This document shows positions 6,671 through 11,529 of a DNA stretch of 11,529 nucleotides, in pieces. Position numbers and translations under genes: made by a program. The DNA comes from Flavobacteriaceae bacterium. Its GTDB lineage: Bacteria > Bacteroidota > Bacteroidia > Flavobacteriales > Flavobacteriaceae. The stretch covers positions 1 through 11,529 of the forward strand of contig JAUVCP010000027.1 of assembly GCA_030590765.1 (NCBI GenBank). Direction: 5' to 3'. The notes below the pieces were generated by a model that had not been told where the DNA came from, made no database searches, and saw only the letters and a list, made by a program, of their open reading frames with translations. Each line of letters begins with the position of its first letter. The first letter of the stretch is position 1.

Positions 6671-6678
6671 TATTTTTG
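6671..6678 (+). promoter_or_regulatory. Candidate -7 element for the TPR lipoprotein gene
   Basis: TATTTTTG matches TAnnTTTG. A TTTA (6647-6650) lies 20 bp upstream in place of TTTG. This would allow transcription independent of the glucanase gene, 68 bp upstream. Confidence 0.4.
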
Positions 6679-6724
6679 ATTTTTATTAATAACACGAATT
6701 CTATAAATCCTAAATATTTCGTTT

Positions 6725-7426
6725 ATGAAGTTTCAATTTATTATTCTTTTTATGTTTTCATTTTTATTCCTGAATTGTTCTAAAATTAAAAATGATTCTG
6801 AATTTATAGAAAAAGCAACAGGGAGGTACTTGTTTAACTCTGATGAAGTAATAGAGGTGTTTTTTGAAGAAAATGAACTTTTTTTAAAATGGAGGGAAGC
6901 AGATCAGATTCATCCCATAAAAGTAGATGAAAACACTTTTTTTGTCAAAGAAATGAATGAAAAGATCCAATTTCTAATGAACCCGGAAGATCAAAATATG
7001 TACATGGTTTTACTTCCAAAAAATAAGAGTGAATCATTAGAATATAGAGTTAAAAAAATGATTAATGGTGAGATAATTCCTAGTGAATACTTAAAAAGAA
7101 ATGAATTTGATAATGCACTAAGCGCATTTTTATTATTAAAAAAAACAGACTCATTAGATCCGGTAATAAATGAGGGGTATTTAAACAAAATTGGATATCA
7201 AGAACTACGTGAAAAAAATTACAAATATGCTATTGATATATTTAAAATTAATGTGGCTTTATATCCAAATAGTGGCAATGTTTATGATAGCCTTGGAGAT
7301 GCTTTTAGAAAGAAAGGTGATACCACTCAGGCAATTATCAACTATAAAAAATCTTTGGAATTAGATTCCAGTAATTTAAGGATCAAACGTAAATTGAATA
7401 GCTTGGAAAATGCTGGTAAGGAATAA
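6725..7426 (+). CDS. Small lipoprotein with beta domain and C-terminal TPRs
   Basis: The function is not recognised. The 233-residue protein starts with a hydrophobic segment ending LFLNC (Cys18), an imperfect lipobox, so an envelope location is likely. Residues 30-95 look like alternating beta strands (GRYLFNSDEVIEVFFEEN, then ELFLKW and FFVKE), resembling the DUF3471-type barrel often found behind serine beta-lactamase-like domains. Residues 154-220 form two TPR units (NYKYAIDIFKINVALYP, then VYDSLGDAFRKKGDTTQAI). In many Bacteroidota the same beta-plus-TPR tail follows a catalytic hydrolase domain. Here that domain is absent and the protein begins directly with the signal. It follows the glucanase gene by 68 bp on the same strand and may be co-transcribed with it, but nothing ties the functions together. 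Confidence 0.7.
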   Translation: MKFQFIILFMFSFLFLNCSKIKNDSEFIEKATGRYLFNSDEVIEVFFEENELFLKWREADQIHPIKVDENTFFVKEMNEKIQFLMNPEDQNMYMVLLPKNKSESLEYRVKKMINGEIIPSEYLKRNEFDNALSAFLLLKKTDSLDPVINEGYLNKIGYQELREKNYKYAIDIFKINVALYPNSGNVYDSLGDAFRKKGDTTQAIINYKKSLELDSSNLRIKRKLNSLENAGKE

Positions 7427-7455
7427 TTAATTTATCCCTTGAAACAGTCTACCTA

Positions 7456-8181
7456 TTATTTTAGATCATCCAATTGATCAATCGCAACAAAACGTTCTGT
7501 AGTAAACCCTTCTGCATATTCTGCGCCAATCATTCTACCAAGATCCTGCGCTCGATAAGTAATACTATCTAAAAAGTTTTTAGATGCAATTGGTGAACTA
7601 GGCTCTTTGCTATTTGGATCATAAAATTGTGAACTATAAGCCTTTACGGCTTCCACTTTCTTTTCCATAAAATCATTCACTTCAACAACAAAGTCAGGTT
7701 CAATATTTTTCCACTGTATGTAATGATAGACATGTTTCGGACGCCAGACTTCCTGTTTTTCATCATTTTCAATGGTTTCTATTTTTCTCAATCCAGATAA
7801 AAAGCATGCATCTGAAACCAACTGGCTCCCTTTTGGATGATCTAAATGCCTGTCATCAATAGCATTACACAGTACAATATCTGGTTGATATTTTCGTATC
7901 ATTTTGATTACTTCCAACTGATGCTCCTTATCATTAATAAAAAATCCATCCGCAAAAGCAAGATTCTCCCTCAATTCCACACCTAAAATTTTAGCTGCTT
8001 TTTTTGCCTCTTTATCTCTGATCTCAGCAGAACCACGTGTCCCTAATTCTCCACGAGTTAGATCTAAAATTCCAACTTTTTTTCCTGCAGAAATTTCTTT
8101 TGCTATGGTTGCACCGCAACCCAGTTCCACATCGTCGGGATGCGCTCCAATAGCCAGAATATCCAATTTTACATTTTCCAT
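7456..8181 (-). CDS. bshB1: N-acetyl-alpha-D-glucosaminyl L-malate deacetylase (bacillithiol biosynthesis)
   Basis: This LmbE/PIG-L family zinc enzyme removes the acetyl group from GlcNAc-malate. That is the second step of bacillithiol synthesis, before cysteine is added by BshC. The 241-residue length is normal. The zinc motif AHPDDVE (residues 13-19, with ligands His14 and Asp17) and the third ligand in RHLDHPKGS (His115 likely) are intact, and the BshB1-specific block LTRGELGTRGS (41-51) is present. It is the last gene of a four-gene operon, 15 bp after the Cys/Met-metabolism enzyme, which makes a thiol role coherent. Other LmbE deacetylases (mycothiol or conjugate amidases) are less likely given this motif set and the taxon. 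Confidence 0.92.
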   Translation of the reverse strand: MENVKLDILAIGAHPDDVELGCGATIAKEISAGKKVGILDLTRGELGTRGSAEIRDKEAKKAAKILGVELRENLAFADGFFINDKEHQLEVIKMIRKYQPDIVLCNAIDDRHLDHPKGSQLVSDACFLSGLRKIETIENDEKQEVWRPKHVYHYIQWKNIEPDFVVEVNDFMEKKVEAVKAYSSQFYDPNSKEPSSPIASKNFLDSITYRAQDLGRMIGAEYAEGFTTERFVAIDQLDDLK

Positions 8182-8196
8182 ATTATATTAAACTTT

Positions 8197-9351
8197 TTAC
8201 TTTAAACTTTCCACTTGTTGTAACGCTTGTTGCAGATCATAAATAATATCCTCCACATTTTCAATTCCTACTGATAATCTTAACAACTGATCACTAATTC
8301 CTTGTTTTTTTCTTTCCTCTTCTGATAACAAACCATGAGAAGTAAGACTTGGCATTAAAATAGTAGACTCTACCCCTGCCAGACTCATAGATGCCTTAAT
8401 CATTTTTAAAGAGTTTTGAAATACTTTTGCATCTAAATTTGTATCCAATTCAAAAGATAACATTCCTCCAAAACCATGCATTTGTACTTTTGCAATTTCA
8501 TAATTTGGATGGGATCTTAAACCCGGATAATACACTCTTCGAACTGATGGATAATCATTTAAAAATTCAGCAACAATTTGTGCATTTGCATTGTGTTTTT
8601 CTACCCGAACGCCTAAAGTTTTGATACTTCTTTCTAATAAATAGCACATAAAATCACTGATATTTCCACCCAAATTCTTTCCCTTTTGGAATACTTTTTC
8701 CATATGTTCCTCACTACCTGCAACTGCTCCGGCAAGAATATCACTATGTCCACCCAAATATTTGGTAGCACTGTGTATGGAGATATCAATACCCAGATCC
8801 AGTGGGGTTTGGTTAATAGGTGAGGCAAAAGTATTATCAATCATTGTAACAATATCATGTTTCTTTGCCAATTTGGCTACAGCCTTGATATCGGTAATGG
8901 TCAACAAAGGATTGGAAGGTGTTTCTAGATAGATTACCTTTGTATTTTCTTTGATCTTATCCTCAAAATCACCCACTTCCACTCCATCCGTAAAGGAATA
9001 TGCAATACCAAAATTTTCAAATTCTTCCTGCACTAAATTATATGCACCTCCATAAATTTCATTTTGAAAAACCACATGATCTCCCTTTTTTAAAAAAGCA
9101 AATAAAGTAGTACTGATTGCTGCAATACCCGATGCAAATGGCAAACCTGCCTCGGAATGCTCCAGAACAGCGATTTTTTTTGCAATAACTTCCTGATTGG
9201 GAGTGTTAAAATATCTTGGATATCGTTTTTTTTCAACATCCATAAAAGGATAAGAGCTTGCCATAAAAATAGGAGAAACAGCTCCTCCGAATTGTGTGTC
9301 TTTTATTTCTCCTGCATGTATACAATTGGTATGTGTTCCTGTTTTTTTCAT
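8197..9351 (-). CDS. Cys/Met metabolism PLP enzyme (cystathionine gamma-synthase or gamma-lyase type)
   Basis: This cytoplasmic PLP enzyme of the transsulfuration family is 384 residues, a typical length. Visible are the PLP lysine in SIHSATKYLGG (Lys197), the cofactor-contacting DNTFASP (Asp172), the ring-stacking EIYGGAYN (Tyr100), ETPSNP (143-148) and the C-terminal LSVGIE with SLAGVES. Members make cystathionine from activated homoserine plus cysteine, or split cystathionine or homocysteine. Sequence features visible here do not separate synthase from lyase. It starts 3 bp after the methyltransferase-like gene and lies directly before bshB1. A lyase would feed cysteine to bacillithiol, and a synthase would drain it into methionine. 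Confidence 0.9.
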   Translation of the reverse strand: MKKTGTHTNCIHAGEIKDTQFGGAVSPIFMASSYPFMDVEKKRYPRYFNTPNQEVIAKKIAVLEHSEAGLPFASGIAAISTTLFAFLKKGDHVVFQNEIYGGAYNLVQEEFENFGIAYSFTDGVEVGDFEDKIKENTKVIYLETPSNPLLTITDIKAVAKLAKKHDIVTMIDNTFASPINQTPLDLGIDISIHSATKYLGGHSDILAGAVAGSEEHMEKVFQKGKNLGGNISDFMCYLLERSIKTLGVRVEKHNANAQIVAEFLNDYPSVRRVYYPGLRSHPNYEIAKVQMHGFGGMLSFELDTNLDAKVFQNSLKMIKASMSLAGVESTILMPSLTSHGLLSEEERKKQGISDQLLRLSVGIENVEDIIYDLQQALQQVESLK

Positions 9352-9354
9352 CTT

Positions 9355-10128
9355 TTAATTCTTTAAGGTTCCTAACAAATATAAATTCACTCCTGGTCCC
9401 GATTTTTTTCTTCCAATTTCCCAATCAAACTGATCTTTATTATCCAATTCATTTACCAGATCTTCCATTTCTTTGACGGAATAGGTTCTTAAAGAAGAAA
9501 CAACACCGTCCCATAAAACGAATATGGGAACCAAAGGTATCAAATATGTGAAAATTATTCTTCCCACAGAAATCGGTCTGATAAAAGGTGTTACAAACAA
9601 CACTGTTAAAGGAGAAAAGATCATAGCAAATATACTAGAAAGGCTTCTTTCCTGACCTTCGAAAATGGCAATATTTTGTTTTGTAGCTACTGCATTCTGC
9701 AGAATTTTTTTAGCATCTTTAGGTTTGAAATGATGTAAAGACAAAAATTGTGTTCTCAAACCTTTTAAATCATCAGGTACATCTCGTGCATCCACCGGAT
9801 TTTTTCTATATTCAAAATTCTTACCCCGTTGTTTTGTATATTCAAATGCAACAATATTTGGGTACAGATCTGTCAGTATTACCTGAAGATCAGGGTTTAT
9901 TTTTTGTAATACTTCACTAATCCAAATCAATCCTCCACCTCCACCAGAACCCATATCAATAATACGATTCATTCCACTTTTCTTGATTCCTTTTTCAATA
10001 ATTGGAATAACTGGTTGAAACAGTTTGGTTTTATTAGTTAAGAATTGTAAAAAATCTGTCATATAGTTTCTTAAAAAATCAGGAAACCATGGTAGATCTT
10101 CAAATTCAAATAAGTGTATTCTTTTCAT
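9355..10128 (-). CDS. Methyltransferase-like protein with hydrophobic membrane segments
   Basis: The 257-residue protein has a class I S-adenosylmethionine-binding fold. A glycine-rich motif I IDMGSGGGGG (57-66) is followed by a strand ending in acid at VILTDLYPN (83-91) and by a region rich in charged residues (100-123). Unusually, residues about 165-184 (SIFAMIFSPLTVLFVTPF) and 188-207 (GRIIFTYLIPLVPIFVLW) are strongly hydrophobic, suggesting a membrane hairpin inserted after the catalytic core. The final part is soluble. The usual substrate-binding signatures of known methyltransferases are not recognised, so the substrate is unknown. It sits second in the operon, 9 bp after gamma-glutamyltranspeptidase and 3 bp before the PLP enzyme, suggesting tight co-expression with thiol metabolism. 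The start ATG is well placed right after the upstream stop. Confidence 0.75.
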   Translation of the reverse strand: MKRIHLFEFEDLPWFPDFLRNYMTDFLQFLTNKTKLFQPVIPIIEKGIKKSGMNRIIDMGSGGGGGLIWISEVLQKINPDLQVILTDLYPNIVAFEYTKQRGKNFEYRKNPVDARDVPDDLKGLRTQFLSLHHFKPKDAKKILQNAVATKQNIAIFEGQERSLSSIFAMIFSPLTVLFVTPFIRPISVGRIIFTYLIPLVPIFVLWDGVVSSLRTYSVKEMEDLVNELDNKDQFDWEIGRKKSGPGVNLYLLGTLKN

Positions 10129-10137
10129 AACTATTAT

Positions 10138-11529
10138 CTAAAATCCTACCGCACTATCATCTCCTCTGGGATCTGCACCTCCTTCTAATTTTCCGTTAGG
10201 CAAAACCAGAATAGCATCTACTTTTCCTAATATTCTAGCATTACTTTGATCTATTTTATACCCCTTTTCACGTAATTCTGCAAAAGAAATAGTATCAAAA
10301 GCGGGTTCAAATTTTATTTCATCAGGCAACCATTGATGATGAAAACGCGGTACTGTTACAGCTTCATTCATACCCATATCAAATTCAATCACATTCAGAA
10401 TATTTTGTAATACAGAAGTAATAATGGTTGGTCCACCAGGTGACCCTAAAACCATTTTTAACTTTCCATTTTGCTCTACAATGGTTGGTGTCATAGAGCT
10501 CAACATTCTTTTTTGAGGTTCAATTGCATTTGCTTCTGCACCAATCAAACCAAACATATTTGGTTCTCCCGGTTTGGAACTAAGATCATCCATTTCATTG
10601 TTGAGAAAAAAACCACCCTCTTCCACATATACCTTTGAGCCAAATGCTCCATTCAAAGTATTGGTAACTGCAATTGCATTTCCAAACTGATCGATAATGG
10701 AATAATGTGTAGTTTGATCACTTTCTATGATTTCAACATTTCCATGAGAAACAATTTCGGAACTTGTTGCTTTTTCCCATGAAAAAGATTTCATTCTTTT
10801 ATTATTATAATCACTTGATGTTAACTCCTTTACGGGGATTTCATTAAAGTCAGGATCTCCTAAAAAATATGCTCTATCCGCATAAACCCTTCTTTCTGCC
10901 TCTGTAATTAATTGTATATATTTTAAAGAATTATGTTTATATTGACCAATATCAAATGGCTCGATACTCTTTAAGATCTGTGCTATACAAACACCTCCGC
11001 TTGATGGCGGTGGCATGGATATGATCCTGTTGTCTTTATACTGAAATACAACTGGTTCTCTTTCTTTTGCTTTATAAATTGCAAGATCTTCCAAGGTGAT
11101 AATTCCTCCTAGTTTTTGAACATAGTTTACTAAAATGGTAGCTGTTTTTCCTTTATAGAATTCATCACGACCATTATCACGAATTCGTTCAAAAGTTGCA
11201 GCAAGTTTAGGATATTTAATAGTGTCTCCTTCTTCCCATTCCTTATCCAACAGAATGGTTCGTTTATTGGCTTTTGCAAAAAGGTCCCGATAATGATTTG
11301 TTCCTCTTGCTTGTTTTTTGGTAAAGACCACACCTCTTTTTGCCAGATCAATGGCTGGTTGTATCAAATCAGCAAATGGTAAAGTGCCAAATTTTTTATG
11401 AATCAAAAACAATCCGGCAACAGTTCCCGGAACTCCAACTGCCATTGCACCCAAAGTACTTTTATCAGGAATAATATTTCCATCCTTATCCAAATACATA
11501 TTTCGTGAGGCTGCTAAGGGTGCCTTTTC
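10138..11529 (-). CDS. ggt: Gamma-glutamyltranspeptidase, N-terminus beyond window edge
   Basis: This Ntn hydrolase cleaves or transfers the gamma-glutamyl group of glutathione and related compounds, usually in the periplasm. The frame is open to the right edge. The residues before the ATG at 11499 (EKAPLAASRN) match the family's REKAPAAATRDMYLD region, so that ATG is internal and the true start and signal peptide lie outside. Counting from that ATG: the self-cleavage and nucleophile site DQTTHYS has catalytic Thr263 (codon 10713-10711). NTLNGAFGS, the substrate-binding MDDLSSKPGEPN (303-314), RMLSSMTP (331-338) and LGSPGG (351-356) all follow as in the E. coli enzyme. The complete segment between MDD and SSMTP indicates that the active-site lid loop is present. 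It is the first visible gene of the operon, and the gene ends in TAG. Confidence 0.95.
   Translation of the reverse strand, partial: EKAPLAASRNMYLDKDGNIIPDKSTLGAMAVGVPGTVAGLFLIHKKFGTLPFADLIQPAIDLAKRGVVFTKKQARGTNHYRDLFAKANKRTILLDKEWEEGDTIKYPKLAATFERIRDNGRDEFYKGKTATILVNYVQKLGGIITLEDLAIYKAKEREPVVFQYKDNRIISMPPPSSGGVCIAQILKSIEPFDIGQYKHNSLKYIQLITEAERRVYADRAYFLGDPDFNEIPVKELTSSDYNNKRMKSFSWEKATSSEIVSHGNVEIIESDQTTHYSIIDQFGNAIAVTNTLNGAFGSKVYVEEGGFFLNNEMDDLSSKPGEPNMFGLIGAEANAIEPQKRMLSSMTPTIVEQNGKLKMVLGSPGGPTIITSVLQNILNVIEFDMGMNEAVTVPRFHHQWLPDEIKFEPAFDTISFAELREKGYKIDQSNARILGKVDAILVLPNGKLEGGADPRGDDSAVGF

Noticed and set aside
8427..8840. Short open frames overlapping the PLP enzyme gene on either strand
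   Set aside because: They overlap a strongly conserved gene, have no recognisable motifs and look like chance frames.
11497..11499. ATG at 11499 as the ggt start
   Set aside because: Codons before it match the conserved region of gamma-glutamyltranspeptidase, and about 100 N-terminal residues plus a signal peptide would be missing.

Overview
The window looks like chromosomal DNA of an AT-rich member of the Bacteroidota, most likely Flavobacteriia. Genes lack obvious Shine-Dalgarno sites. Several upstream regions carry the Bacteroidota promoter element TAnnTTTG, and one has the full TTTG-N19-TAnnTTTG form. The gene set also fits: a bacillithiol gene (bshB1), lipoproteins, a GH144-type glucanase and a di-heme peroxidase. 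These are mostly ordinary chromosomal genes. No CRISPR array, phage module, intact transposon or defence locus is visible.

Layout. (1) Positions 1-2147 (+) hold the C-terminal three quarters of uvrA, entering from the left edge. It is interrupted by an in-frame TGA exactly where a conserved glycine is expected. (2) Positions 2148-2351 are a short intergenic stretch that looks richer in GC and may hold a decayed extragenic repeat. (3) A secreted TPR protein (2352-3026, -) is divergent from a di-heme cytochrome c peroxidase lipoprotein (3189-4229, +), which ends in a clear hairpin terminator. (4) Positions 4324-4672 (-) hold a broken TetR-family regulator. (5) Positions 4768-5179 are the most unusual part: a tRNA-His (GTG) gene on the minus strand with a textbook promoter. 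Its leader contains a second copy of the tRNA 5' part carrying an 18-bp perfect palindrome in the D-loop. Downstream, a 20-bp copy of the tRNA 3' end precedes a second terminator. The tRNA also has a tandem U-U mismatch in its acceptor stem. (6) A GH144-like glucanase lipoprotein (5310-6656, +) is followed by a small lipoprotein with TPRs (6725-7426, +). (7) A tight four-gene minus-strand operon fills 11529-7456: gamma-glutamyltranspeptidase (start beyond the right edge), a membrane-associated methyltransferase-like protein, a Cys/Met-metabolism PLP enzyme, and bshB1. Gaps are 9, 3 and 15 bp.

How the genes may work together. In the right-hand operon, three of the four products touch thiol metabolism: release of glutamate from gamma-glutamyl thiols, transsulfuration, and the deacetylase step of bacillithiol synthesis. 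This suggests a cysteine-to-bacillithiol supply unit, with the methyltransferase-like protein as an unexplained partner. The peroxidase further left handles peroxide in the periplasm, but nothing links its regulation to that operon. I see no convincing new multi-gene system. The points most worth following are the rearranged tRNA-His locus, the uvrA stop codon and the membrane methyltransferase-like protein in the thiol operon.
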